DNA of 64,000 nucleotides, from NCBI RefSeq assembly GCF_001425355.1, contig NZ_LMQN01000019.1, positions 1 through 64,000 of the forward strand. The letters run 5' to 3'. A program made the translations under genes and the position numbers. Origin of the DNA: Chryseobacterium sp. Leaf405. GTDB lineage: Bacteria; Bacteroidota; Bacteroidia; Flavobacteriales; Weeksellaceae. A model generated the notes under the pieces. The model made no database searches. It saw only the letters and a list, made by a program, of their open reading frames with translations, and was not told the origin of the DNA. Below, one piece after another: positions 34,233 through 43,204 of this stretch (the first letter of the stretch is position 1; each line of letters starts with the position of its first letter).

Positions 34233-34727
34233 ATGAATGATTTTCAAAAATATATTCAGAGATATTTAGATTTAATTCCATCTGAAAACTGGTTAGAAGA
34301 ACTAACAATTTCACAAGAAAAAACTGTTAAAATTTATTCAAATCTTACTGAAGAACAATCGCTTTTCGCTTATGCAGAAGGAAAATGGACTTTAAAAGAA
34401 CTGCTTTTGCATTTATCTGATACAGAAAGAATTTTCCAATACAGAATTTTAGCTTTTGCAAGAGGTGAAAAATCCGAATTGCCAGGTTTTGATGAAGAAA
34501 ATTATGCTGCCAATTCTTTTGCAAATGAAAGAAGTTTAACATCTTTATTGGAAGAATATCAATTGATTAGAAAATCTTCTCAAATCTTCTTGGAAACCGC
34601 AGATTCCTCAGCTTTAAAGAATATAGGAATTGCCAATGGAAATCAAATCTCATCCGAAACAATCGGTAAATTGATTGTTGGTCACAATATTCATCATTTG
34701 AATGTGATTGAGGAAAGGTATTTGTAG
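34233..34727 (+). CDS. DinB-family protein
   Basis: A 164-residue four-helix DinB-like protein. Conserved features are EGKWTLKELLLHLSDTERIFQYRILAFARGE (first metal-ligand His) and IVGHNIHHLNVIEERYL (the two C-terminal His residues). DinB-like proteins are metal-dependent and include thiol-dependent transferases; the substrate is unknown. Confidence 0.82.
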   Translation: MNDFQKYIQRYLDLIPSENWLEELTISQEKTVKIYSNLTEEQSLFAYAEGKWTLKELLLHLSDTERIFQYRILAFARGEKSELPGFDEENYAANSFANERSLTSLLEEYQLIRKSSQIFLETADSSALKNIGIANGNQISSETIGKLIVGHNIHHLNVIEERYL

Positions 34728-34752
34728 AAGGTGTAGAATTTTTTAATTTTAT

Positions 34753-34788
34753 TGTCATTGCGAGGAGCGAAGCGACGAAGCAATCTCA
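34753..34788. repeat. 36-base inverted repeat, left copy
   Basis: Exact reverse complement of 35117-35152. It begins TGTCATTGCGAGGAGC and has its own ATTGC/GCAAT internal pairing. Together the two copies bracket the GIY-YIG gene. Confidence 0.9.
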
Positions 34789-34810
34789 TTAATTTTTAAA
34801 TAGTACACAA

Positions 34811-35119
34811 ATGAAAGCCGGATTTATCTACATTATGACCAACGAAAATAATACTGTTCTTTATACAGGTGTTACATCTAATCTTCCAAAAAGAATTCAA
34901 CAACATAAAGAAAAGTTTTTTGAATTGAGCTTTATGTCTAAATATAATATAAGCAAACTTGTTTATTGGGAATCATTTCAAGAGATTGGTGATGCTATTT
35001 TTAGAGAAAAACAAATTAAAGCTGGCTCAAGGCAGAAAAAAATAAATTTAATAAATTCACTTAATCAAGAGTGGAGAGATTTAGCAGAAAACATTAAGGA
35101 TATTATGAATCCTTTTTGA
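34811..35119 (+). CDS. GIY-YIG nuclease-family protein bounded by inverted repeats
   Basis: A 102-residue single-domain protein of the UPF0213/YhbQ type. GFIYIMTNENNTVLYTGVTSNLPKRIQQHK carries the GIY-like and YIG-like tyrosines and the catalytic Arg, and FREKQIKAGSRQKKINLI contains the metal-binding Glu. Such nucleases nick DNA. The TGA stop is supplied by the first bases of the right inverted repeat, so repeat and gene end as one unit. This layout suggests a gene-plus-repeat element that moves together. Confidence 0.88.
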   Translation: MKAGFIYIMTNENNTVLYTGVTSNLPKRIQQHKEKFFELSFMSKYNISKLVYWESFQEIGDAIFREKQIKAGSRQKKINLINSLNQEWRDLAENIKDIMNPF

Positions 35120-35152
35120 GATTGCTTCGTCGCTTCGCTCCTCGCAATGACA
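35117..35152. repeat. 36-base inverted repeat, right copy
   Basis: Exact reverse complement of the left copy across all 36 bases. Its first three bases are the GIY-YIG stop codon. Confidence 0.9.
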
Positions 35153-35159
35153 TAAAACA

Positions 35160-35708
35160 ATGGAAAACATAATTAATATACTAAAATCCGGCGGCACAAT
35201 TTTATATCCTACCGATACCATCTGGGGAATTGGTTGTGACGCTACAAATATAGAAGCCGTCAATAAAATTTTTGACATTAAAAAACGTGAAAAAAACAAA
35301 TCGATGATCATTCTGGTAGAAACCGAAAAAAGATTGCAGGATTTGGTTGATGTTCCGGAAATGGCTTGGGAAATCATGGATTTGAGTGAAAAACCGGTAA
35401 CGATCGTTTACGAAAACCCAAGAGGATTGCCGAAAGAATTACTCGCAAAAGACGGAAGCATAGGAATTCGTCTGGTGAAAGATATTTTTTGTAAAAAATT
35501 AATCACAAAATTAAATAAACCGTTAGTTTCAACTTCTGCTAATTTCAGTGGTGATAAAAGTCCGCTAAAATTCTCTGATATTTCATCTGAAATCATCAGT
35601 TTGGTAGATTATGCGGTAGAAGAAGAAAGAGAGAAAGTTTCGCAATATTCCGGTTCTTCGGTAATAAAAATCTGGAGTGACAATAGAATAAAAGTTCTTC
35701 GCGAATAA
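35160..35708 (+). CDS. Threonylcarbamoyl-AMP synthase, Sua5/YciO/YrdC family
   Basis: A 182-residue protein. GGTILYPTDTIWGIGCDATN and IFDIKKREKNKSMIILV (the KRxx(N/K)K ATP-site motif) are typical. PVTIVY, GIRLVKD and STSANFSGD follow. It makes threonylcarbamoyl-AMP for the t6A37 modification of ANN-decoding tRNAs. A tRNA nucleotidyltransferase gene lies just downstream, although separated by its own leader. Confidence 0.9.
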   Translation: MENIINILKSGGTILYPTDTIWGIGCDATNIEAVNKIFDIKKREKNKSMIILVETEKRLQDLVDVPEMAWEIMDLSEKPVTIVYENPRGLPKELLAKDGSIGIRLVKDIFCKKLITKLNKPLVSTSANFSGDKSPLKFSDISSEIISLVDYAVEEEREKVSQYSGSSVIKIWSDNRIKVLRE

Positions 35709-35724
35709 AAGAAAAGATTTTAAT

Positions 35725-35868
35725 TATCTTTGCAAAATCATTTAACCATTAAGAAGTCGGAAATTTAGTTTTAAAACTTAAAATCTGATTTCTTAATGGT
35801 TTTGAATTAGATAAACGTTTGCAACTTGTATCCGTTGAGTTCTAATATCTAACATTTAATATCTAACA
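35725..35868 (+). promoter_or_regulatory. Structured leader before the tRNA nucleotidyltransferase gene
   Basis: TATCTTTG at 35725-35732 is a -7-like element without a clear -33. It is followed by a long hairpin whose 15-base arms (35744-35758 and 35787-35801, around AACCATTAAGAA) match at 14 positions. Then comes a tandem 12-base direct repeat, TAATATCTAACA, at 35843-35854 and 35857-35868. The hairpin has no T-run and may be an mRNA structure or an intergenic repeat. Confidence 0.45.
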
Positions 35869-35882
35869 ATCTGTCAAAAAAA

Positions 35883-37304
35883 ATGTTCATTAATCTTAAT
35901 CAAAATAGAAATCTAAAACTTTTCAAACTCATTTCTGAAGTGGCATCTGCAAACAACCAGTCTGTATATATTGTTGGCGGCTACGTCCGGGATTTACTGA
36001 TGAAAAGAAAAGCTTCTACGGATATTGATTTTGTGACGGAACAAAGCGGAATTGAACTTGCCCAAAACGTAGCAAAGGAAATTGATCCCAAAATGAAAGT
36101 TTCTGTTTTCAAAACATATGGAACAGCGATGATTAAATATAAAGATCTGGAACTGGAATTTGTCGGTGCAAGAAAGGAAAGTTATACTGAAAACAGCCGT
36201 AAACCCGAAGTGGAAGGAGGAACAATTGAAGATGATCAAAAAAGGAGAGATTTCACGGTTAATGCCATGGCAATTTCTTTACACAAAAACAATTTCGGTG
36301 AATTAATCGATCCTTTCAATGGAATAGATGATTTGAAAAAAGGAATTTTAAGAACACCTTTGGAGCCTGCACAAACCTATTCTGATGATCCGCTGAGAAT
36401 GATGAGAGCGGTTCGTTTTGCTTCGACTTTACATTTTACAATTGAAGAGAATTCTTTAGAAGCAATCAAGCAGGAAGCAGAAAGAATCAAGATTGTTTCG
36501 ATGGAAAGAATCATGGTTGAATTCAATAAAATCATGCTTTCCAAAAAACCTTCTATTGGCTTAAAATTAATGGAGCAGACAGGTTTAATGAAATTAATTA
36601 TCCCTGAATTAATTGATCTGAAAGGTGTAGAAGAGGTTGAAGGGCAGACTCATAAAGATAATTTTTACCATACCTTAGAAGTGGTTGATAATATTTCTGA
36701 GAATACAGATAACTTATGGCTTCGTTGGTCGGCTTTGCTTCACGATATCGGAAAAGCTCCGACGAAAAAATTTGTCGAAGGAACGGGCTGGACTTTTCAC
36801 GGACATGAGTTTTTGGGTTCAAAAATGACAAAAACACTCTTCCAAAGACTAAAATTACCGTTGGGACCAGACATGAAATATGTTCAGAAAATGGTGAAAT
36901 TATCATCACGTCCAATTGCCTTGATTACAGATGACGCTTCAGATTCTGCGCTGCGAAGATTATTATTTGATGCGGGAGAAGACATGGAAGATTTGTTCAC
37001 GCTTTGTAAAGCCGATATAACGACAAAAAATTCTAAAAAGCAAGAAAAATTCAAGAGAAACTTTGAATATGTTGCAGTTAAAATTAAAGAAGTTGAAGAA
37101 AAAGATCAGGTGAGGAATTTCCAGCCACCTATTTCCGGAGAAGAAATTATGACAATGTTTAATCTTAAACCTGGTCGTGAAATCGGAATTTTAAAGGAAA
37201 AAGTAAAAGAAGCTATTTTGGAAGGCGAAATCGGAAATGATAGTGCAGAGGCAAGAAATTTTGTAATTTTAGAAGCTGAAAAGTTGGGGCTAACACTTGC
37301 TTAA
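35883..37304 (+). CDS. CCA tRNA nucleotidyltransferase / poly(A) polymerase-type protein with HD domain
   Basis: A 473-residue protein. YIVGGYVRDLLMKRKASTDIDFV is the GG(D)xVRD nucleotidyltransferase signature with the DxD metal site, and RRDFTVNAMA is the next conserved motif. DPLRMMRAVRFAS is the template-binding part. An HD domain follows, with WSALLHDIGKAPTKK and HGHEFLGSKM. Class II enzymes of this build add or repair the CCA end of tRNA; poly(A) polymerase activity cannot be excluded. Confidence 0.92.
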   Translation: MFINLNQNRNLKLFKLISEVASANNQSVYIVGGYVRDLLMKRKASTDIDFVTEQSGIELAQNVAKEIDPKMKVSVFKTYGTAMIKYKDLELEFVGARKESYTENSRKPEVEGGTIEDDQKRRDFTVNAMAISLHKNNFGELIDPFNGIDDLKKGILRTPLEPAQTYSDDPLRMMRAVRFASTLHFTIEENSLEAIKQEAERIKIVSMERIMVEFNKIMLSKKPSIGLKLMEQTGLMKLIIPELIDLKGVEEVEGQTHKDNFYHTLEVVDNISENTDNLWLRWSALLHDIGKAPTKKFVEGTGWTFHGHEFLGSKMTKTLFQRLKLPLGPDMKYVQKMVKLSSRPIALITDDASDSALRRLLFDAGEDMEDLFTLCKADITTKNSKKQEKFKRNFEYVAVKIKEVEEKDQVRNFQPPISGEEIMTMFNLKPGREIGILKEKVKEAILEGEIGNDSAEARNFVILEAEKLGLTLA

Positions 37305-37305
37305 A

Positions 37306-37599
37306 ATGTTTTTCGGGACATTTGATTACATAATTTTAACAATCATTTTCCTCTTCAATTTTGGAGTTTGGAAATATAAAATAATTAAAAAACGTAACTG
37401 GATAGTAAATCTAGTTACGTTTTTGTTCTTCGGGCTCGTTTTTCCGATCTTTTCTATTCATTTTGAAATTCAAAAAGCTATAAAAGGTCAGCCATTTGTC
37501 GATAATTTTACACTTCTATATACTTATTTCAGGTTTCCTATTTGGTGGATTATTGGAAGTATAGAATTTTTGATTCTTAAGAAAATTATCAAAAAATAA
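37306..37599 (+). CDS. Small membrane protein, unknown
   Basis: From ATG 37306 (MFFGTFDYIILTIIFLFNFGVW) it has 97 residues with about three spans. It starts one base after the stop of the nucleotidyltransferase gene, so it is very likely cotranscribed. The terminator at 37601 follows immediately. Nothing identifies a function. Confidence 0.55.
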   Translation: MFFGTFDYIILTIIFLFNFGVWKYKIIKKRNWIVNLVTFLFFGLVFPIFSIHFEIQKAIKGQPFVDNFTLLYTYFRFPIWWIIGSIEFLILKKIIKK

Positions 37600-37600
37600 A

Positions 37601-37637
37601 AAACCTCTTTCAGTTAAATTTGAAAGAGGTTTGCTTT
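37601..37637. terminator. Convergent terminator
   Basis: Perfect 12-base arms 37601-37612 (AAACCTCTTTCA) and 37621-37632. It ends the tRNA-processing operon and, read on the minus strand, the B12 operon. Confidence 0.8.
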
Positions 37638-37653
37638 TATAATCTGACTGGAT

Positions 37654-38667
37654 TTATCTTGATATTACCAGTTTTAGATTTTGTTTAGTGACATTGTTAT
37701 CAGTTTGAATGATATAATTTCCATTAGGTAAATCAGAAATGTTGAATATCTTGTTAACTGTTTTGCCTTGTTTTACCAATGATCCGCTAACACTGAAAAT
37801 TTTCAAAACAACATCTTTGCCTGTATTGATTTTAATAAAATCTGATGCAGGATTAGGATAAATACTGATTTTATTTTCTGGTTGCTGAGTTTCTACAGTT
37901 GATAAATTAGCCGCAGTAAATTCATTGATTACACCCACTGCATCCAAATCAAAACCTGATGAACCAAAAGGTGTAGGGAACGGATCTATTGCAATATTTC
38001 CAAAACTGTCATACGTTCTATATCCTTCGATATTGGTACCTACCACATCAATAATTTTTACGTGAGTGATTTTTGTTTTGTCCAAAAGCGGATTATCAGG
38101 AAGATCACTGATGTCGAAAGGCGTTCCGTAGTTTGAAATATACTTTCCTGCGAAATTATTAAGGTATCTTGCATCCATAGTTGCATAACCGGAACCTCCC
38201 TGATCTGGAGCATTTTGTATATAATCTGAAGGATATTCATTATGAGATGGAAAACGGAAGAAATTAATTCCGTCTGAACTTACTTCTACAAAGGCTAACT
38301 CTAAAAATGCTTTTCCTGTGACATTTGAATTAAAACCGTTTTCAAATACGGCAAAATCAAAATTTGGTCCATTGGTAATTGGTTTTGAGAAAGTAAGGAT
38401 AGCTGTACCTCCGTCTCCTAAACAAACAACAGATCCGTTGGATGCTCCTATTGCATTGGCATCAACACCAACATTGGCAAGTGCTCCTGAAGTTCCGTTA
38501 ATCTGCTGTGGACCGCGTACAATGGTAGCGCCCGTTGCCCAAGATTTAAAAAGAGTACTCGTACTGATAATAGCCGTAGATCCTGCAGCACCAACCTGTG
38601 GAGCATAACTTTGGGCATTTATAAGATAAGCAGAAAAAAACGAAGCTGTTATAAATAAATTTTTCAT
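37654..38667 (-). CDS. T9SS-sorted cell-surface protein of the B12 operon
   Basis: A 337-residue protein with a signal peptide (ending LINAQ) and a C-terminal type A sorting domain (SIYPNPASDFIKI, NYIIQTDNNVTKQNLKLVISR). The main domain includes GGTAILTFSKPITNGPNFDFAVFENGF and FLELAFVEVSSDGINFFRFPS, a beta-rich fold also seen in PEP-CTERM-type surface proteins. It is the last gene of an operon behind a cobalamin riboswitch. A role in capturing corrinoids at the surface, comparable to BtuH in Bacteroides, is inferred from position. Confidence 0.75.
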   Translation of the reverse strand: MKNLFITASFFSAYLINAQSYAPQVGAAGSTAIISTSTLFKSWATGATIVRGPQQINGTSGALANVGVDANAIGASNGSVVCLGDGGTAILTFSKPITNGPNFDFAVFENGFNSNVTGKAFLELAFVEVSSDGINFFRFPSHNEYPSDYIQNAPDQGGSGYATMDARYLNNFAGKYISNYGTPFDISDLPDNPLLDKTKITHVKIIDVVGTNIEGYRTYDSFGNIAIDPFPTPFGSSGFDLDAVGVINEFTAANLSTVETQQPENKISIYPNPASDFIKINTGKDVVLKIFSVSGSLVKQGKTVNKIFNISDLPNGNYIIQTDNNVTKQNLKLVISR

Positions 38668-38692
38668 TGTAATTAATTTAATTTTTCACCAA

Positions 38693-39973
38693 TTATTTAA
38701 CGATGAACTTTTCTGTTTTCTGAGTGTTTTTAACTGAAATCTGAATAATATACGCTCCCTTATTCAAGTCTGAAATTGCAATTCCGTTCTTATAAGTTCC
38801 TGCTTTTACAAGTTTTCCTGAAATATCAACAATTTGATATGAAGCCGCATCTGCATTTTTAATGTAAAGTACATCTGATACAGGGTTTGGATAAATTGAA
38901 ATTGCATTGCTCAGCTTATTTTCTGCAATCGCAAGGTTAGCAGGTGTGAATAAGTTTTTATAAACATTATTGGCACCGATAGTGGTAGAGAATGTATTTA
39001 ACAAAGTTCCTGTTAAACTATATACATTCACAGTAGAACTTGGGCCGAAGCTGTTTGCATTCCCTTGGAAAATTTTTCCGTCGATCGCTGCGAAACCGTA
39101 GAAATCACCATAACTCGTGCTCGGAGTTGTCGTAAAAATAGGAGTACTGCTGAATGTCGCTAAATCTGTGTTTAAAGAATACACACTGGTAACTCCCGCA
39201 ATATAAAGTTTTGTTGCGTCTGATGTAAATTTAAGAGCCTCATAATCTGATGGAGGTACTACCGTAGCATTTGCGATGCTTGCTGCTACCGTATCTGTAG
39301 TAGTATTAATTTTATAAACCGTTGATCCTGTTAATCCTGTACATAATGCGAAAATATCATTTCCAATGACCGTAATAGACTGCAATCCGCTGCTTAGAGT
39401 GATGGTTTTAATAATGGTGTCCGTTGAAGGATCAATCACCTCAATACTGTTTCCTGCACGGTACGATGATTTGTTTACATATACTTTTCCGTTTACCGTA
39501 ACGATTTCTTCAGGATTTTCACTTAAAGGAATACTTGTAATATATGCTAAAGTTGTCGCATTGTGCACCGAAACGTGTGCAGAAGATGTTCCCCAATTGC
39601 TGGTATATATTTTTCCGTTCGCAATGGTTGTATATCTTGGCTGTACAATGTTGTTGGTAATCTCTGCAGATTTTACAAAACTTGCTCTGTTGGTTACCAC
39701 TACTTTGTTGGAATTGTTTAAAACTAAGTAAGATTTATCTCCATTGAAATAAATAGACTGTAAAATATCTCCCAATGCCTCGTCGTTGTTGGCTAAATGG
39801 TAAACATTATTGGTAACATTATTGTTAGCATCGATGTAAGAAATTTCTCCTGTCGGAGAGCCATAGTTTCCTTCGTTAGCAACGATATAACCGTTTGAAT
39901 ACTGTGCAGATGTCAATACAAAACCTGCAACGGCAAAACTTAGCGAAAGAAATTTAGAGTAAAAGTGTTTCAT
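38693..39973 (-). CDS. YncE/DUF5074-like beta-propeller with T9SS sorting domain
   Basis: A 426-residue protein with a signal peptide (FVLTSAQ) and seven-bladed-propeller-like repeats: GYIVANEGNYGSPTGEISYID, KIYTSNWGTSSAHVSV, KVYVNKSSYRAGNSIEVIDPSTD. The end is a type A sorting domain (SIYPNPVSDVLYIKNADAA, GAYIIQISVKNTQKTEKFIVK). It is homologous in layout to the BtuG-like lipoprotein directly upstream in the operon, but uses T9SS export in place of lipid anchoring. It is likely a second surface corrinoid binder. Confidence 0.8.
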   Translation of the reverse strand: MKHFYSKFLSLSFAVAGFVLTSAQYSNGYIVANEGNYGSPTGEISYIDANNNVTNNVYHLANNDEALGDILQSIYFNGDKSYLVLNNSNKVVVTNRASFVKSAEITNNIVQPRYTTIANGKIYTSNWGTSSAHVSVHNATTLAYITSIPLSENPEEIVTVNGKVYVNKSSYRAGNSIEVIDPSTDTIIKTITLSSGLQSITVIGNDIFALCTGLTGSTVYKINTTTDTVAASIANATVVPPSDYEALKFTSDATKLYIAGVTSVYSLNTDLATFSSTPIFTTTPSTSYGDFYGFAAIDGKIFQGNANSFGPSSTVNVYSLTGTLLNTFSTTIGANNVYKNLFTPANLAIAENKLSNAISIYPNPVSDVLYIKNADAASYQIVDISGKLVKAGTYKNGIAISDLNKGAYIIQISVKNTQKTEKFIVK

Positions 39974-39992
39974 TGTTGTTAAATTATTTTAA

Positions 39993-41117
39993 TTATTTAT
40001 ATAAAAAAGTTAGGTGTCCGGGTATATCTCCGGTTTGGACTTTCCATTTCAGTTTTCCGAATTTGTTGTAGCAGAAAAGCTCGCCGGATGAGGTGTAATC
40101 TTTAGCATCGCCAATAAAAATATCTCCATTTTCAGGATTGGCAGCGATGCCATAAGGTATCACAATATTGTTCTGTGTTCCGTCGGTAATGAAATTATCG
40201 CTCATGGTAGCAAACGTATCGGTATTAATGATTCCGTAACCGTTTGCAGTTCCTGAAGAGGTGTAGATATAACTGAAATAATACAGTCTGTTTTCGATAA
40301 TAGAGAAATCACTTACGGGAATATTAATTTCCTTTACAACCTGATCGGTTTGAGGATTCAGTACATATATTTTAGGCGAAATATTTGAAAAATTTCCGCG
40401 TGAGGTTATCCAAAGTTTTCCGGTGTCGTCTTTTTTAATTTTACTTAAATTGATCGCCACAGGAATTTTTTTAATCTCCGTAAAAGTATTCAGATCAATT
40501 ACGGAAACGGTATTGTCATAATCAGGATAGCTGTACCCTCCGGAATTGGCAACGTATAATTTATCTCCAATAACTTCAAGCTCATCGGGTTGTTTTCCGA
40601 CATATACCTGACCGACAATCTGTAACGTGTTTACATCTACTTTCACTACATAGCCAGGCTGGGAAGCTCCCACCGCACCGCCGTAAGAAGTAATGTAAGC
40701 ATAATCTTTATGGAAATTAATGAATCGGCAGTTCTGCACCGGAATTTCACCGATATGTTTCGCCGTTTTCGCATCCATCACTTCAATATAATTGGAAACA
40801 TTAATGACAGCATATAATTTGTCCTTATAAACTTTTATATCATTACCGACATCACCAAGACTGTTAACTACGGTTGGATTCTGAGCATTATAATAATTTT
40901 TGGTAAATGTTCCTGTCGTATAATCAAAGTAATCAATCGAAGCCTTGTTGCTTCCCATATTCCCTTCGTTGAGTACATAAAGACCTTTAATATCAATATC
41001 TTCCGGCTCCTGCACTCCGGAAACACTCGCTCCGTAGTTCACATAATCATAATCTTCTCTACACGAAAAAATAGTAAGAATTAAAAAGAAGGCTGATAAT
41101 AAATGTAATTTTTTCAT
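39993..41117 (-). CDS. BtuG-like beta-propeller lipoprotein (DUF5074)
   Basis: A 374-residue lipoprotein (lipobox IFSC, followed by REDYDY). Propeller repeats are visible: GLYVLNEGNMGSNKASIDYFD, YVGKQPDELEVIGDKLYVANSGG and TVSVIDLNTFTEIKKIPVAI. BtuG of Bacteroides has this fold, sits on the cell surface and captures B12 with very high affinity for BtuB. Here the gene follows the TonB-dependent receptor by 15 bases in a riboswitch-controlled operon, which supports the same role. Confidence 0.85.
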   Translation of the reverse strand: MKKLHLLSAFFLILTIFSCREDYDYVNYGASVSGVQEPEDIDIKGLYVLNEGNMGSNKASIDYFDYTTGTFTKNYYNAQNPTVVNSLGDVGNDIKVYKDKLYAVINVSNYIEVMDAKTAKHIGEIPVQNCRFINFHKDYAYITSYGGAVGASQPGYVVKVDVNTLQIVGQVYVGKQPDELEVIGDKLYVANSGGYSYPDYDNTVSVIDLNTFTEIKKIPVAINLSKIKKDDTGKLWITSRGNFSNISPKIYVLNPQTDQVVKEINIPVSDFSIIENRLYYFSYIYTSSGTANGYGIINTDTFATMSDNFITDGTQNNIVIPYGIAANPENGDIFIGDAKDYTSSGELFCYNKFGKLKWKVQTGDIPGHLTFLYK

Positions 41118-41132
41118 AATAAAATCTTACTG

Positions 41133-43154
41133 TTAAAACATTATTCTTAAGTTAACACGGTAGTTTCTCCCCGGCATTGCATAATTCTTAATCACACTGT
41201 AATTCTGATTCAGAAGATTATTGACTTCCAGTCCCAGTCTGAATTTCCAGTTTTTCAGATTAAATTCTTTCGTCCCGGAAATATCGCTGCTGTACCACGG
41301 CTGTTCGTAGTTTTCAGGAATATTTTGAGACATATTATAACGTTCTCCCACATAGATATAACTGTAGTTGAGTTGCCAATCTTTATACGTAAGTCCGAGC
41401 AACATACTGCCGTTATTCTTTGCGGTATAAGGAATTTGATTTCTGTAATAAGACGTGATTTCGCTTTTCGTGATATTTAGCGCTTGCGTAAAAGTATATG
41501 TAAACCTGCTGCTGAAAAGAAGATTATCCGCAATCAGCCAGATTGCCTGTGCTGAAACATCGGCTCCTTTTATTTCTACTTTACCGAGATTCGACATTTC
41601 CCAACGGAAAGGCTCTCTGGCAACCGCAACAATTTTATTATGAACTTTATTATAATAAGCATCAGCAATGATGTTGATGTTTTTTAATATTCCTTCTTGA
41701 AAATCTTTATTAAAAGTAAATCCTAAATCATATTGATTGGTAAATTCCGGCTTTAGCTGAGAACTTCCAATATCTGCATAGTACAGATCGTTGAAAGTTG
41801 GCATCCTAAAAATTCTTTTGTAAAATCCGTGAATTTTAAAGTCAGCCGCAAACGGTTGATAAGATGCAAATACGGTAGGTGTAAATTCCGAACGGTTTTC
41901 AGGAATTGAAAAATTTGTATTCTCGATTTTTTCCTGAACAAAAGTTCCCAAAATACTTCCTTGTAATTTAACCTTTTTAAGATCAAGTTGTGTTGCCAAA
42001 GCAATCAGTTCTGTATTCCTTTGTGGGTAGGCAAATTGCCTTAAATTCGCATCTAATGTATTGTATTGATAATCTGCAGATAGATTGATTTTCCAGAATT
42101 TATAAGGAGAATATTGATGAGCCGTTGAAAAATAAAATTCCTGCTGTTTATAAGTATTGTCAATTAGAATCGGAGTTCCGCCGGGATTATCATTGTAATA
42201 ATGAGTATAATCATCCGCAAATTTTGAATTAATCAAAAACTTATATTTTGGAGAAATTTCTTTTTCAAAACTTCCCTGCACAAAAAAGTTTGTATCCCAT
42301 TGTCTGCTCGAAGGAATTGCTCCATTCTTAATGATAGCTCCGGGTATGCCTCTTTCAGAATCGTAATAATAGGTTTTCAGTTTCCAGCTTCCATTGTTTA
42401 TTTTACCGAAAACTCCAGCTTCTGCCCGCAAAGCTTCTATGTCGCCGTTTTCCCTGATTCCCTGGCGTTCCCAACCCAAACTTCCGTCAGGTAAAGCTAC
42501 CCTCTGGTAATATTTATATTTTCCGTCTCCCGTTAGATATTCAGTATTTAATGAGAGACTGATCTTATCACTCAATTTTTGTTCAAATAAGATGGAAGGA
42601 TTCACAACACCGAAAGATCCTGAGCGGTAATTCAGGTTAACATTAGTCTTTTTTGAACCTTTAAAAACAGGAGTTCTGCTTTGTAAATATATGGATCCCG
42701 ATGAACCGAAATCTTTTGCTGCCTGAAAAATTTCACTTTTCTGACCGTTGTAAAGAGAAATCGATTCTAAATTATCTAAAGAAAATCTTCCTAAATCTAC
42801 CGTTCCGTTTTGAGCATTTCCAATCGGAATTCCGTCATAGAATACACCAACATGCTGTGATCCCATCGCCCGGATATTAACCGTTTTCATCCCGCCGATC
42901 CCGCCATAATCCTTGATCTGTATACCGGAAAAATATCGCACAGCATCCGCTACCGAAGTACTGTTGAGTTTTTCCAGTTCCGTACCCGAAAGTTTTTGAG
43001 ATGAGATAACTCCGGTTTCCTGACGCTTCATATTGATAATAATACTCTCAATCACTTTTGTATTAACAGTATCATTCTTGCTACTTTGCGAAAAAATAGA
43101 AATAGGAGTTGCCAACAAAAAAATCAGCGCAGGAGAGTAAAAATGTTTATTCAT
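41133..43154 (-). CDS. btuB: TonB-dependent receptor, BtuB-type
   Basis: A 673-residue outer membrane receptor. After the signal peptide the plug domain shows SVADAVRYFSGIQIKDYGGIGGMKTVNIRAMGSQHVGVFYDGIPI, followed by a 22-strand-type barrel ending in NYRVNLRIMF with the C-terminal Phe. No N-terminal carboxypeptidase-like extension is present. The specificity is set by the cobalamin riboswitch directly upstream. It imports cobalamin using TonB energy. It is the first gene of a four-gene operon. Confidence 0.88.
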   Translation of the reverse strand: MNKHFYSPALIFLLATPISIFSQSSKNDTVNTKVIESIIINMKRQETGVISSQKLSGTELEKLNSTSVADAVRYFSGIQIKDYGGIGGMKTVNIRAMGSQHVGVFYDGIPIGNAQNGTVDLGRFSLDNLESISLYNGQKSEIFQAAKDFGSSGSIYLQSRTPVFKGSKKTNVNLNYRSGSFGVVNPSILFEQKLSDKISLSLNTEYLTGDGKYKYYQRVALPDGSLGWERQGIRENGDIEALRAEAGVFGKINNGSWKLKTYYYDSERGIPGAIIKNGAIPSSRQWDTNFFVQGSFEKEISPKYKFLINSKFADDYTHYYNDNPGGTPILIDNTYKQQEFYFSTAHQYSPYKFWKINLSADYQYNTLDANLRQFAYPQRNTELIALATQLDLKKVKLQGSILGTFVQEKIENTNFSIPENRSEFTPTVFASYQPFAADFKIHGFYKRIFRMPTFNDLYYADIGSSQLKPEFTNQYDLGFTFNKDFQEGILKNINIIADAYYNKVHNKIVAVAREPFRWEMSNLGKVEIKGADVSAQAIWLIADNLLFSSRFTYTFTQALNITKSEITSYYRNQIPYTAKNNGSMLLGLTYKDWQLNYSYIYVGERYNMSQNIPENYEQPWYSSDISGTKEFNLKNWKFRLGLEVNNLLNQNYSVIKNYAMPGRNYRVNLRIMF

Positions 43155-43204
43155 TCAATTCTTATAAAAGCTCTTAAACAGCTTAATGAAATGATATGAA
43201 TAGA

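Noticed and set aside
34753..35152. Classical insertion sequence
   Set aside because: No transposase is encoded and no target-site duplication is evident at the immediate flanks. A repeat plus nuclease unit is a better description.
35843..35868. CRISPR-like tandem repeat
   Set aside because: Only two 12-base copies separated by 2 bases, and no cas gene is present in the window.
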